In this document: positions 1-8,373 of the stretch, piece by piece
Numbering within the stretch: the stretch's first letter is position 1
Layout: every line of letters begins with the position of its first letter
The notes under the pieces: model-generated
The model's input: the letters and a program-made list of their open reading frames with translations, nothing else
The model's database searches: none
Told to the model about the DNA's origin: nothing
Position numbers and translations under genes: made by a program
Assembly (NCBI RefSeq): GCF_000961795.1
Contig: NZ_LADU01000122.1
Location: 1-64,000, forward strand
DNA from: Hyphomonas sp. BRH_c22
GTDB taxonomy: Bacteria; Pseudomonadota; Alphaproteobacteria; Caulobacterales; Hyphomonadaceae
Reading direction: 5' to 3'
Length of the DNA: 64,000 nt

Positions 1-529
1 TGGCGGAGCGATCTCCCGAATCTATGGCCTTCATCGACAGTTCGATCATCCGGGCCCACCAGCACGCCGCAGGCGGAAAAAAGGGGGCCCGGATAACGCC
101 ATCGGTCTCTCTCGTGGGGGACTGAGCACCAAGATCCATGCCGTGGTTGATGAGGCGGGCCTGCCGATCCGCCTGTCCCTGACGGCCGGTCAAGCCTCCG
201 ACAAGGCCGCCGCGCCTGCCCTTGTCGACAGCCTGAAGACGGCCGCCCATGTCGTGGCTGATCGCGGGTATGATGCGCTCTCGCTGGTCGAGCAGATACG
301 ATCACGCGGGGCCGAGGCGCATATCCCCACCCAGCGCAACCGCAAGGCCCAGCGCTCCGTCAACAGAGCCATCTACAGCCAGCGCAATCTGGTCGAGCGA
401 TACTTCAACAAACTCAAGCATTTCAGGCGCATCGCAACCCGATTCGACAAACTCGCCAGAAACTACCTCGCCGCCGTCGCTATCGCTTCTGTCAGACTCT
501 GGACACGCGCTTATGAGTCCACAACCTAG
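1..529 (+). mobile_element. IS5-family (IS427-like) insertion sequence, 3' part
   Basis: The window opens inside an IS5-family element; only the right part is present. The transposase frames end at 527-529, and the last bases (cttatgagtccacaac then CTAG) resemble the terminal repeat of the second IS5-type relic at 36012-36896. The tetranucleotide CTAG at 526-529 is at once the transposase stop and the stop of the neighbouring minus-strand DUF1993 gene, so it probably marks the insertion target. The left end lies outside the window. Confidence 0.8.
3..529 (+). CDS. IS5-family transposase, partial, two frames joined by a -1 frameshift
   Basis: This is a DDE transposase that moves the element. 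The upstream frame (positions divisible by 3) reads through FIDSSIIRAHQHAAG with the first catalytic Asp and would stop at 117-119. At 77-83 it meets the canonical slippery heptamer A AAA AAG. A -1 shift there continues as GGPDNAIGLSRGGLSTKIH and runs to the stop at 527-529. The second frame carries the second catalytic Asp (VVADRGYDA) and the DDE Glu in RNLVERYFNKLKHFRRIATR. Two frames joined by programmed frameshifting are known for the IS427 group. The 5' end is cut by the window edge. The copy looks intact where visible. Confidence 0.8.
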   Translation, partial: GAISRIYGLHRQFDHPGPPARRRRKKGGPDNAIGLSRGGLSTKIHAVVDEAGLPIRLSLTAGQASDKAAAPALVDSLKTAAHVVADRGYDALSLVEQIRSRGAEAHIPTQRNRKAQRSVNRAIYSQRNLVERYFNKLKHFRRIATRFDKLARNYLAAVAIASVRLWTRAYESTT

Positions 530-1032
530 TCAGGGACCAGGAAATCCCGCTTGCCCAGGACGACGCCCTGATGGCGCAGCAGGCCGTAGGTCATCGTGGC
601 ATGAAACAGCACGTTCGCCAGCACGAACGAGGTGAGGTACTGACGCCCCTGCATAGGCACGGTCTGCGGACCGAGCGGAATCTGCAGGGTCTCGAGTTCA
701 TTCGCGTTGATGCTGGCATCGTCGGTCGCATTGACGAATGCCAAGGCCGCCTCACACCGGGACATCAGTTCCTGAAAAGTCGTTTCGGTGTCGGGAAAGC
801 TCGGCATGTCGAGACCGGCAAGACGGGCTGCTCCGCGCGCGGCATTGTCACAGGCGATCTGCACCTGACGGCTGAGCGGCAGCATGTCCGGGTAAAGACG
901 CGCCGCCAGCATGACTGAATCTTCAACACCCAGGGTGCGGGCGTGTTCTTCGCCCTTCCTGAGTGTGCTTCGGGTCGCACCAAGTATCTGATTGATGGAC
1001 GTCTTGAGAACGTAGGACAGAGTATCGGTCAT
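526..1032 (-). CDS. DUF1993 family protein
   Basis: This 168-residue protein matches the usual length of the DUF1993 family, whose biochemical role is not established. Family-like features are the N-terminal helix MTDTLSYVLKTSINQI, a central AARLYPDMLPLSRQVQIACD stretch and the C-terminal FHATMTYGLLRHQGVVLGKRDF signature. No signal peptide or membrane segment is seen, so it is probably cytoplasmic. It is divergent from the peptidase gene, with 145 bp between them. Its stop codon lies in the CTAG where the IS5 element begins, so the last residues may have been altered slightly by the insertion, though the length suggests little was lost. Confidence 0.75.
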   Translation of the reverse strand: MTDTLSYVLKTSINQILGATRSTLRKGEEHARTLGVEDSVMLAARLYPDMLPLSRQVQIACDNAARGAARLAGLDMPSFPDTETTFQELMSRCEAALAFVNATDDASINANELETLQIPLGPQTVPMQGRQYLTSFVLANVLFHATMTYGLLRHQGVVLGKRDFLVPD

Positions 1033-1112
1033 TGGTTTGCAGCTCCATTTGCTGCGCGGACATTACTGCCTGAACACTGAAAGAACCAATCATTATTTTG
1101 TCTGCTGTCGTG

Positions 1113-1132
1113 ATTGACGTCATTGCGTCAAT
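1113..1132. promoter_or_regulatory. palindrome ATTGACG-N6-CGTCAAT, possible operator
   Basis: A perfect 7-bp inverted repeat with a 6-bp spacer lies between the divergent DUF1993 and M2 peptidase genes, 45 bp before the peptidase start. The left arm contains TTGACG, which could serve as a -35 element. The regulator is not known. The repeat is seen directly; its function is inferred. Confidence 0.35.
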
Positions 1133-1177
1133 CCTGTCACTTCGGGGCAAATCTCACCAAGGGAGTCCCAATTTACT

Positions 1178-3043
1178 ATGCGTTTTTCACTCGCAACCAG
1201 CGCAATCGCGCTAACTATTGCCGTCGCCAGCTGTACGGCCCCCAAAGAAACCCTCGCAGAAACAACGCCGGTCGCCACTGAAACCGTCACCGAGGATACG
1301 ACAGTCACAGAAGCCAAGGCGTTCATGTCCCGCGCCGAAACGCAACTGTCGGACATGTCGGATGAAGCCAGCCTGGTATTCTGGAACCAGGCGACCAATA
1401 TCACAGACGAAACAAACACGGCAGCAGCAGAAGTCGGCGCGCGCGCAACCAAGCTGGCCGTTTCGCTCGCCAACGAATCCAAGAAATTCAATATTGATGA
1501 CTTGCCGCCTGACCTTGCCCGCAAGTTCACCCGCCTGCGCGCGGGCATCACCATTCCTGCCCCATCGACCGAAGGCGCTGCGGAAGAGCTCTCCAACATC
1601 ACGACCGGCCTGGATGCCGCCTACGGCACGGGTACCTTCAACTACAAGGGCAAGGACCTCACGCTGGACGAATTGTCGACCATCATTGAAACCTCGCGCG
1701 ACCCCGAAGAGCTGAAAGTGGTCTGGGAGGGCTGGCGCACCGTCTCACCAGCTATGAAGGATGACTATGCCCGCATGGTCGAAATCGCCAATGATGGCGC
1801 ACGTGAGCTTGGCTATGCCAGCCTCGACCAGATGTGGCTGTCAAACTACGACATGGCACCCGAAGAGATGGAAGCGGAAGTCGACCGCCTCTGGGGACAG
1901 GTTAAACCGCTTTACAGCGAACTCCACTGCTACGCACGCACCAAGCTGAACGCGCAGTATGGCGACGACGTCCAGCCGAAGACTGGCCCCATTCGTGCCG
2001 ACCTGCTGGGCAATATGTGGGCCCAGGACTGGTCGGGCATCTACGACGTCGTCAAGACCGATACGCCCGGCCCCAGTTACAACCTTACCGCGCGTCTTGT
2101 CGAAAAAGGGTATGACCCGATCAAGATGGTCAAGACCGGTGAAGCCTTCTTCACGTCGCTCGGTCTGGCGCCGCTGCCCCAGACATTCTGGGAACGCTCG
2201 ATGATCACACGCCCGGCTGACCGCGAAGTCATCTGCCACGCGTCCGCATGGGATCTGGACAACAAGGAAGATGTGCGCATCAAGATGTGTACCGAGGTCA
2301 ACGAAGAAGACTTCGACACGGTCCACCACGAGCTGGGTCACAATTTCTATCAGCGCGCCTACAAGGACCAGGACCTGCTCTACAAGGACGGCGCCCATGA
2401 TGGTTTCCACGAAGCCATCGGCGATTTTATCGGCCTCTCCATCACGCCGGAATACCTCAAGCAGATCGGCCTGATCGACGAGAGCGAGATGCCGCCAGCC
2501 GAGGCTGACACCGCTCTCCTGTTGAATACGGCGCTCAAGAAGGTCGCTTTCCTGCCCTTCGCACTCACCGTCGATGGCTGGCGCTGGGACGTTCTGTCCG
2601 GTGAGACTGCACCGGCAGACTACAATGATGCCTGGTGGGCCAAGCGCTTGGAATTGCAGGGCATCGTACCGCCCGGCAAGCGCCCGGCTGACGCATTCGA
2701 CCCGGGCGCGAAGTACCACATTCCCGGCAACACGCCCTACCTGCGCTACTTCCTGTCCTATGTAATGCAGTTCCAGTTCCATAAAGCGGCCTGCGAACAG
2801 GCTGGCTGGGAAGGTCCGCTTCACCGGTGCTCGATCTATGACAACAAGGAAGTCGGCGAGCGTTTCAACGCGATGATGGAAATAGGAGCATCCAAGCCAT
2901 GGCCGGATGCCCTTGAATCCTTTACCGGCACCCGTGAGATGGATGGCAGCGCGATCGTTGAGTATTTCGACCCGCTTATGGTCTATCTCAAGGAGCAAAA
3001 TGCCGGTCAGTCATGCGGCTGGGACGAAGTAGCCTCCGAGTAG
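1178..3043 (+). CDS. M2 family zinc peptidase (ACE-like dipeptidyl carboxypeptidase), lipoprotein
   Basis: This is a 621-residue peptidase of family M2, the bacterial relatives of angiotensin-converting enzyme, which remove C-terminal dipeptides from oligopeptides. The N-terminus is a lipoprotein signal ending LTIAVASC (lipobox Cys near residue 19), so the enzyme is probably anchored in the periplasm. The zinc site is clear: H384-E-L-G-H388 followed by E412 in HEAIGD, with the spacing of the gluzincin M2 family. The Asp/Ser/Thr/Glu-rich stretch after the Cys looks like a linker. The start ATG follows an AAGGGAG ribosome site. The gene stands alone between a divergent DUF1993 gene and a hairpin at 3057-3093. 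Confidence 0.92.
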   Translation: MRFSLATSAIALTIAVASCTAPKETLAETTPVATETVTEDTTVTEAKAFMSRAETQLSDMSDEASLVFWNQATNITDETNTAAAEVGARATKLAVSLANESKKFNIDDLPPDLARKFTRLRAGITIPAPSTEGAAEELSNITTGLDAAYGTGTFNYKGKDLTLDELSTIIETSRDPEELKVVWEGWRTVSPAMKDDYARMVEIANDGARELGYASLDQMWLSNYDMAPEEMEAEVDRLWGQVKPLYSELHCYARTKLNAQYGDDVQPKTGPIRADLLGNMWAQDWSGIYDVVKTDTPGPSYNLTARLVEKGYDPIKMVKTGEAFFTSLGLAPLPQTFWERSMITRPADREVICHASAWDLDNKEDVRIKMCTEVNEEDFDTVHHELGHNFYQRAYKDQDLLYKDGAHDGFHEAIGDFIGLSITPEYLKQIGLIDESEMPPAEADTALLLNTALKKVAFLPFALTVDGWRWDVLSGETAPADYNDAWWAKRLELQGIVPPGKRPADAFDPGAKYHIPGNTPYLRYFLSYVMQFQFHKAACEQAGWEGPLHRCSIYDNKEVGERFNAMMEIGASKPWPDALESFTGTREMDGSAIVEYFDPLMVYLKEQNAGQSCGWDEVASE

Positions 3044-3056
3044 GCTCGTTACCTTT

Positions 3057-3093
3057 GTGCGCGGCGGCCCGCTTGACTAGGGCGGCCGCGCAC
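3057..3093 (+). terminator. GC-rich hairpin after the M2 peptidase
   Basis: The arms GTGCGCGGCGGCCC and GGGCGGCCGCGCAC pair with one or two mismatches around a short loop, 14 bp after the peptidase stop. No T-tract follows, so it is a weak intrinsic terminator at best or a stabilising hairpin. Confidence 0.45.
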
Positions 3094-3131
3094 CACACAT
3101 CAGCCCTTCACTTGTGTTTCAGGAACCTGCC

Positions 3132-3470
3132 ATGACCGACCAAGCCACACGCGATGCCATTGAAAAAGCCGTCAATTCGAACGACGTCGTCTTGTTCATG
3201 AAGGGCACCCCCACGTTCCCGCAGTGCGGTTTCTCATCGGTTGTCGTCCAGGTCCTCGATTACCTCGGCGTTGAATACGTCTCGACCAACGTCCTCGAAG
3301 ACGCTGCCGTCCGTGAAGGTATCAAGGCCTATTCGCAATGGCCGACGATTCCACAGCTCTATGTGAAGGGCGAATTCGTCGGGGGCTGCGACATCGTCAA
3401 GGAAATGTTCGAGAGCGGCGAACTGCGTGACTTCTTCCAGGAAAAAGGCGTCGAAGTCGAAGCGGCTTGA
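3132..3470 (+). CDS. grxD: monothiol glutaredoxin, Grx4 type
   Basis: A 112-residue CGFS-type monothiol glutaredoxin. Members bind a [2Fe-2S] cluster with glutathione, usually together with BolA, and deliver iron-sulfur clusters in the cytoplasm. The active-site motif is C32-G-F-S35 after MKGTPTFPQ, and the glutathione-binding WPTIPQLYVKGEFVGGCDI block follows. The frame is open from 3114, but the ATG at 3132 gives the normal family N-terminus (MTDQATRDAIEKAV) and has a ribosome site (AGGAA) at the right distance. No bolA gene is adjacent here. It converges with the membrane-protein gene at 3473. Confidence 0.95.
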   Translation: MTDQATRDAIEKAVNSNDVVLFMKGTPTFPQCGFSSVVVQVLDYLGVEYVSTNVLEDAAVREGIKAYSQWPTIPQLYVKGEFVGGCDIVKEMFESGELRDFFQEKGVEVEAA

Positions 3471-3472
3471 GT

Positions 3473-3865
3473 TCAGGCGAACAAGTACAGGCCCCCAAGT
3501 ATCAGTAGCGGTATGATCGACATGCCGAACAGGTTGCGTGTGAACGCATAGATTCCGATCCATTTGTCGATCTCCGGATCACCGGATAACGCCGTCGTGG
3601 TCACCATTTCGACGCGCTCGCCTTTGATCACCGTGTCGTCAGAAATGATATATTTCTGCAAGGACCCCTCGGTCAGCAATGCGCTAAAATAGAACAGACC
3701 GCTGAACGTGATCCCACCGAATGCAAAACTCATGATGATAGGCGCCAGTTCCGGTCGGGCGAATTGCCCCATCCCCCATAGTGCCAAGAAGAAAACAGCC
3801 GCTCCGGCGACCAGAGCGCCGACCTGCAATAGGCGCAACCTTTTGAAATCCGGCTTTTGGTCCAT
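3473..3865 (-). CDS. small integral membrane protein, unknown function
   Basis: A 130-residue protein with three hydrophobic segments at about residues 14-35, 42-65 and 108-129. Between the second and third lies a soluble stretch with SDDTVIKGERVEMVTTTALSGD. I do not recognise the family. Its 3' end converges with grxD only 2 bp away. The start ATG at 3865 has GGGGG upstream. Confidence 0.7.
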   Translation of the reverse strand: MDQKPDFKRLRLLQVGALVAGAAVFFLALWGMGQFARPELAPIIMSFAFGGITFSGLFYFSALLTEGSLQKYIISDDTVIKGERVEMVTTTALSGDPEIDKWIGIYAFTRNLFGMSIIPLLILGGLYLFA

Positions 3866-3935
3866 GTAAGTCCCCCTGGCGGCACAGTCAGGGATTATAG
3901 CAAATTTTAAGGTGCATCTGTACCGGTCTTGAGAC

Positions 3936-4196
3936 CTATTCGCTCACCAGGTTCGCAACTATTGCAGGGGCTGCCCCGAGAGCGCAGCTAGCGCAATTGT
4001 CCGGGCGCAGGCTGAGAGGCACGAACATGAGCGAAAAGGCGAAAAGCAGGCCCGATAAATAGCCTTTGCGACGCCGGAACGGCATGGGGTAGCAGGCCCG
4101 TGCAGATTTCCGCCAGCGAACAAGCACATAGCCGATCAGGAACAGGCCCGCACTCGATGCGAGCCAATACAGAATGCCTGCGCCCAACACTGTCAA
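3936..4196 (-). CDS. small two-helix membrane protein, candidate
   Basis: A minus-strand frame of about 86 residues starts at TTG 4196 (or GTG 4190) just after a strong GGTGGAGGAG ribosome site and ends at 3936. Two hydrophobic segments (VLGAGILYWLASSAGLFLIG and GLLFAFSLMFVPL) are separated by a basic loop (RWRKSARACYPMPFRRRK), the pattern of a real membrane protein with the positive loop inside. It lies in the gap before rimO on the opposite strand. The same frame stays open far into rimO as antisense, and I consider only this 3' part real. The family is unknown. Confidence 0.5.
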   Translation of the reverse strand: MTVLGAGILYWLASSAGLFLIGYVLVRWRKSARACYPMPFRRRKGYLSGLLFAFSLMFVPLSLRPDNCASCALGAAPAIVANLVSE

Positions 4197-4367
4197 CGAC
4201 TCCTCCACCTCGCAGCCAGTCAGAATATTACGATGAACGTGTTTGCGTTCACGAAAATGAAACCAGGCAAATTTGGACTGATAATTAACGGGGCATTGTC
4301 CATCTAGCCGCCAGCGAGCTGAGACATTCATCTCGCAAACGCCGCATGATGTGGTAAAGCGCGCGCC

Positions 4368-5705
4368 ATGACATTGACCCCATTCAGCACCAATGCGCCG
4401 AAAGTCGGCATCGTATCTCTCGGATGCCCGAAGGCACTTGTCGATTCTGAGCGTATCATCACGCGCCTGCGCGCAGAAGGCTACCAGATCGCTCCGGATT
4501 ATGCCGGCGCAGACCTTGTGCTGGTCAATACCTGCGGCTTTCTGGACAGTGCGCGGGATGAAAGCCTCGAAGCCATTGGCGAAGCCATCGAGGCGAACGG
4601 CAAGGTCATTGTTACGGGATGCCTCGGCGCCGAACCCGAAGTGATCGAGAGAGCGCACCCCAAGGTGCTCGCGATTACCGGACCCCACCAGTACGAAGAC
4701 GTCATGGCTGCGGTCCACACCCACCTCACCCCACCCCACAACCCCCATCTCGACCTTGTGCCGGAGGCCGGCCTGCGCCTCACACCCCGCCACTACGCCT
4801 ACCTCAAGATTTCGGAGGGATGTAACAACCGCTGTAGCTTCTGCATTATCCCCAAGCTCCGCGGCGACCTCGCATCCCGCCCGATCCACCATGTCCTGAC
4901 AGAAGCCGAACAGCTCGTCCGCGCAGGCGTCAAGGAGTTGCTCGTCATCAGCCAGGATACCTCGGCCTATGGCCTGGATGTTCGCTACAAGCCGGAAACC
5001 TGGCGCGGTAGCGAATACCAAACGCGCTTCCTCGATCTCGCCAGAGGACTCGGCAGTCTCGGCGTGTGGACGCGCATGCACTACGTGTACCCCTATCCCC
5101 ATGTCGACCAGGTCATACCCCTCATGGCCGAGGGCCTGATCACTCCCTACCTCGATATCCCCTTTCAGCACGCCTCGGCGAACGTCCTGAAGGCCATGAA
5201 GCGCCCGGCCAAGCAGGACCGTGTTCTCGAGCGCATCCAGCAATGGCGCCGCGATGTGCCTGACCTTGCCATTCGGTCCACTTTCATCGTCGGCTTCCCG
5301 GGCGAGACCGAAGAAGACTTCCAGATCCTGCTCGATTTTGTTCGGGAAGCGAAGATCGATCGGGCCGGATGCTTCAAATACGAGAATGTGGTCCACGCAG
5401 ACAGTCGCAACCTGCCCGGCCATATTGACGAAGAAATTAAGGAAGACCGCTGGCACCGTTTCATGCAGGCTCAGGCCGATGTGAGCGCTGCGCGCGCCGC
5501 TGCCCAGGTTGGAACGACGCAGGATGTGATCATTGATGGCCCCGGGGACGAGCCTGGCGAGATGCTGGCGCGCACCAAGGCCGATGCGCCGGAAGTGGAC
5601 GCAGTGGTCTACCTCGCGAACGCTTCACACCTGAAGCCCGGCGACATCGTACGCGCGCGTATTACTGATGCCGATGCATACGATCTTTATGCAGAAACTG
5701 CCTAG
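4368..5705 (+). CDS. rimO: ribosomal protein S12 methylthiotransferase RimO
   Basis: A 445-residue radical-SAM enzyme that adds a methylthio group to the conserved aspartate of ribosomal protein S12. The N-terminal UPF0004 domain has the three cluster cysteines C20 ([13 protein letters not shown], typical of RimO rather than MiaB), C56 and C85. The radical-SAM core has C152-x3-C156-x2-C159 in [16 protein letters not shown]-terminal TRAM domain covers roughly residues 375-445. Length and motifs are complete. The start ATG at 4368 has no strong ribosome site. The gene is monocistronic here. Confidence 0.96.
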   Translation: MTLTPFSTNAPKVGIVSLGCPKALVDSERIITRLRAEGYQIAPDYAGADLVLVNTCGFLDSARDESLEAIGEAIEANGKVIVTGCLGAEPEVIERAHPKVLAITGPHQYEDVMAAVHTHLTPPHNPHLDLVPEAGLRLTPRHYAYLKISEGCNNRCSFCIIPKLRGDLASRPIHHVLTEAEQLVRAGVKELLVISQDTSAYGLDVRYKPETWRGSEYQTRFLDLARGLGSLGVWTRMHYVYPYPHVDQVIPLMAEGLITPYLDIPFQHASANVLKAMKRPAKQDRVLERIQQWRRDVPDLAIRSTFIVGFPGETEEDFQILLDFVREAKIDRAGCFKYENVVHADSRNLPGHIDEEIKEDRWHRFMQAQADVSAARAAAQVGTTQDVIIDGPGDEPGEMLARTKADAPEVDAVVYLANASHLKPGDIVRARITDADAYDLYAETA

Positions 5706-5834
5706 CGGACCCCTCTTGATGTCCCGCACGGCGGAATTCCCAATTCCTCATAGGACCAGTCCTGTCGAGTCACTCTTCTTTGTGGCGAAGGTCCCTGAAT
5801 ACACGGAATAATTCACTTATTGAAAAACAATATG

Positions 5835-5862
5835 TTGACATATCGTATTTCGATATATCATA
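5835..5862 (+). promoter_or_regulatory. promoter with embedded palindromic operator before the DUF2807 pair
   Basis: A consensus -35 TTGACA (5835-5840) is followed after about 15-16 bp by a TATCAT/ATCATA -10. The perfect inverted repeat ATATCG-TATTT-CGATAT (5840-5856) fills the spacer, a position where a bound repressor would block RNA polymerase. The region is AT-rich against its surroundings. The regulator is not encoded nearby. Confidence 0.5.
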
Positions 5863-5891
5863 GTCGCCCAAAATCACTTGGGAGACATTAG

Positions 5892-6821
5892 ATGACCCGC
5901 ACCACACTTCCTCTGCTCGCCCTGGCTGCGTTGCTGGCACCGCTGGCAAATGCCGAGACAAAAACATACCCGGCCGGCAATTTCACCGGCATCGATGTCA
6001 GTGGCGTTGTCGACGTCATTTTTGAAACCGGCCAAACGGCCTCGATCGCAGTCGATCAGGATGAAGGGGATTTTACCGACATCTATATTGATCAGGACGG
6101 CTCAACGCTGGAAATCGGACGAAATAGTCTACGCGACAAAGCCGGGTGGGCTCGCAACGTTTCCGTCCGACACAAGGATGGCCAGAAAGTGGTCAAGGTG
6201 AACGGGAAGCGCGTGCCGACCTACACCATACGCGTCATCGCACCACTGCTGACCGAAGCGTCTGTTTCCAATTCCTCATCCATCAAGGCATCCGGCATCA
6301 ACAGCCAGGTATTTACGGGCGCGGTATCATCCAGCTCGGACCTGATGCTTGAGGGTCAGGCAGTACAGGTTTCATTGCGCGCATCATCAAGCGGCAATCT
6401 CGATGCATCAAAATTCGAAGCGGAAAGCCTGAAACTGGACGCCTCCTCCAGCGCTGACGCACTCGCCCTTGTCCGTAATGGGACGCTTGTTATTGATGCC
6501 TCGTCGAGTGCTGATGTGGCTGTCACAACCTTTGACTCCAGCAAGGTGTCGGTTCACGCATCATCGAGCGCAGATGTTGAATTAACGGGAAGCTGTGAGA
6601 CGCTCGACATTACCGCATCAGCCAGTGCCGACGTCGAGGCCCACGATTTGCCTTGCAAAACGGGCAAGGTCCAGGCGAGCAGCGGCGCCGACATATCGGC
6701 TTTCCTGAAAGGCAGTGTCGAAGCGAGCGCTTCCAGCGGCGGCGACATTGTAATTTCGGGCAATCCGCCATCGCGTGACGTCAGCGAGTCCAGCGGCGGC
6801 AATATCGAGATCAACGGCTAA
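5892..6821 (+). CDS. secreted DUF2807 (putative auto-transporter adhesin head GIN domain) protein
   Basis: A 309-residue exported protein with a cleavable signal peptide (residues 1-21, ending ANA). The mature part is a DUF2807 fold: the start FTGIDVSGVVDVIFETGQ is typical, and from about residue 125 on there are regular short repeats built around ASSSG, ASSSAD and SGGDI. These would stack as a right-handed beta-helix or roll. Family members are envelope proteins of unclear function. It has a promoter with a palindrome upstream and is followed 19 bp later by a paralogue, so the two form an operon. Confidence 0.85.
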   Translation: MTRTTLPLLALAALLAPLANAETKTYPAGNFTGIDVSGVVDVIFETGQTASIAVDQDEGDFTDIYIDQDGSTLEIGRNSLRDKAGWARNVSVRHKDGQKVVKVNGKRVPTYTIRVIAPLLTEASVSNSSSIKASGINSQVFTGAVSSSSDLMLEGQAVQVSLRASSSGNLDASKFEAESLKLDASSSADALALVRNGTLVIDASSSADVAVTTFDSSKVSVHASSSADVELTGSCETLDITASASADVEAHDLPCKTGKVQASSGADISAFLKGSVEASASSGGDIVISGNPPSRDVSESSGGNIEING

Positions 6822-6840
6822 TTTCTGAAGGACCTATCCC

Positions 6841-7473
6841 ATGCGCAAGACACTCCTGGCCGCCATCTGTCTCACCCTTCTCATACCCGGCACCGCTCTC
6901 GCCGATACGTCCGAAACATATGACTTTACAGGTTTCGACGCACTCGACATCTCGGCCGGTGTCGATGTCACCTTTGAAACGGGGCCCGGTTACTCTGTCG
7001 TCATCGACTTCGAGCAAGGCGGCCCTGAAGACATGAAACTTCGCCAGGACGGCTCCCGTCTGTATATTTCTCGAAAGGCGACCTCCGGATGGCGCGACAG
7101 GGTCCGGGCCAAAGTGCGCGTCTCCTCCCCGCACCTGAACGAAATCGAAGCCAGCTCCGGATCAAGTATCCGTGCCTCAGGAATTGATTCGGAAATCCTG
7201 GTGCTCGACGCGTCGAGCGGAGCCAGCATCAAGGCCGATGGCAAATGTGGATCGCTCAAGATCGTGGCGAACTCAGGTGGCGTTGCATCAGCAAAAAGTG
7301 TCGCCTGCCAGAAGGTCGCCGCGAACGCTTCGAGTGGTGGCACCGTCAGGGCCTACGCCTCTGAACAAGCAAAGAGCCACACGTCGAGCGGCGGCAGCGT
7401 CGACATCTACGGCGATCCGGAATCCCGCGAAAATAATCGTTCGGTATCAGGCGGCTCGACGAACTTCCACTAA
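6841..7473 (+). CDS. secreted DUF2807 protein, second copy
   Basis: A 210-residue paralogue of the preceding gene with its own signal peptide (residues 1-21, ending ALA) and the same opening FTGFDALDISAGVDVTFETG. It has fewer Ser/Gly repeat turns (ASSGSSIRASG, ASSGASIKADG, SSGGTVRA) and is about 100 residues shorter. The start at 6841 has GAAGGA upstream. Its stop overlaps the stop of the convergent PPK2 gene by 4 bp. Side-by-side paralogues suggest a local duplication and joint regulation from the palindromic promoter at 5835. Confidence 0.85.
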   Translation: MRKTLLAAICLTLLIPGTALADTSETYDFTGFDALDISAGVDVTFETGPGYSVVIDFEQGGPEDMKLRQDGSRLYISRKATSGWRDRVRAKVRVSSPHLNEIEASSGSSIRASGIDSEILVLDASSGASIKADGKCGSLKIVANSGGVASAKSVACQKVAANASSGGTVRAYASEQAKSHTSSGGSVDIYGDPESRENNRSVSGGSTNFH

Positions 7474-8297
7474 CCGATATCGAAGTCGCCCGGCTTGTAT
7501 TTAGAGCCGGGCCATTCAAGATTCATGTCCTCGAGCGCACCGCGCACGAGTCTCGCGATCATGGCATTTCGCCTTGTGCGGCTATCAGACGGAATCACAT
7601 ACCAAGGCGCATGCCGGGTGGAACAACGGTTCACCGCTGTTTCATAGGCTGACATGAAATCAGGCCACCGTTTGCGGTCGTCCAGATCGGCAGGATTGAA
7701 CTTCCACCGTTTGTGGGGCTCTTCCAGGCGCTCGGCCAGGCGGACGCCCTGCTCCTCATATCCCACGTTGAGCATGCATTTCACGATTGTCACGCCGTTC
7801 TCGGTGAGGTGCTTCTCGAAAGCGTTGATTTGGCCATAGCGCTGCTCAATCGCTTCAGCCGGTACAAATTCTCGAACTTTCACGACCAGGACGTCTTCAT
7901 AGTGTGACCGATCGAAGATGCCGATATGCCCTTTTGCCGGCACTGCGTTGTGCACGCGCCAGAGATAATCGCGGGCCAGTTCATTCGAACTTGGTGCCTT
8001 GAACGCCTTCACTTCCATGCCCAGCGGCGTCGTATCCGAGAAAACGCCTTTGATCGTGCCTGACTTGCCGGCCGTATCCATGCCCTGAAGGATAACCAGG
8101 AGCGATCGCTTGCCTTCGGCGTACATCCGGTCCTTCAGTTCATTGATGACCGCAGCGTCCTTTTTGAGGCTGGTTTCCGCCATCTCCTTGTCGTCAAACA
8201 GGGACCGGTCGCCAGGGTCGCGCGCCGAAAGGTCGAAAGCCTTGCCGGGTGAAGCCATGAGGGCCTTCCGGGTCGCGGTGATGCTGGGTATGGGCAT
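7470..8297 (-). CDS. ppk2: PPK2 family polyphosphate kinase
   Basis: A 275-residue single-domain polyphosphate kinase 2, which transfers phosphate between inorganic polyphosphate and nucleoside mono- or diphosphates. The P-loop GMDTAGKSG is at residues 72-80 and the Walker B-like IFDRSHYEDVL at about 127-137. The start of the conserved core, RSLLVILQGMDTAGKSGTIK, and the lid motif region with EEPHKRWKFNPADLDDRKRW are both present. The start ATG at 8297 follows GGAGACC. The class (ADP-, AMP- or dual-acting) cannot be fixed by eye. It lies downstream of rpsD on the same strand but beyond a terminator hairpin. Confidence 0.9.
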   Translation of the reverse strand: MPIPSITATRKALMASPGKAFDLSARDPGDRSLFDDKEMAETSLKKDAAVINELKDRMYAEGKRSLLVILQGMDTAGKSGTIKGVFSDTTPLGMEVKAFKAPSSNELARDYLWRVHNAVPAKGHIGIFDRSHYEDVLVVKVREFVPAEAIEQRYGQINAFEKHLTENGVTIVKCMLNVGYEEQGVRLAERLEEPHKRWKFNPADLDDRKRWPDFMSAYETAVNRCSTRHAPWYVIPSDSRTRRNAMIARLVRGALEDMNLEWPGSKYKPGDFDIG

Positions 8298-8320
8298 TAA
8301 TTAGGTCTCCGGAATGCGAA

Positions 8321-8345
8321 AGGCCGCACCAGTCTGGCGCGGCCT
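8321..8345 (-). terminator. intrinsic terminator after rpsD
   Basis: On the minus strand the stem AGGCCGC(GCC)...(GGT)GCGGCCT is followed by TTTC, 30 bp beyond the rpsD stop. This fits a Rho-independent terminator separating rpsD from ppk2. Confidence 0.6.
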
Positions 8346-8373
8346 CCCCAAAACTTCAAGAAAAACAGGTGTC

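Noticed and set aside
1841-2998. 385-codon minus-strand frame antisense to the M2 peptidase
   Set aside because: Shadow of a clear peptidase gene with high GC third positions; no family likeness and no start signal.
4197-5456. Long minus-strand frame antisense to rimO (506 codons in total)
   Set aside because: It mirrors rimO codons and has no family likeness; only its last 86 codons beyond rimO look like a real membrane protein.
6380-6760. Repeats in the DUF2807 gene taken for a CRISPR or DNA tandem repeat
   Set aside because: The likeness is at protein level (ASSSAD turns) with diverged DNA; no constant repeat-spacer spacing. No CRISPR array is seen anywhere in the window.
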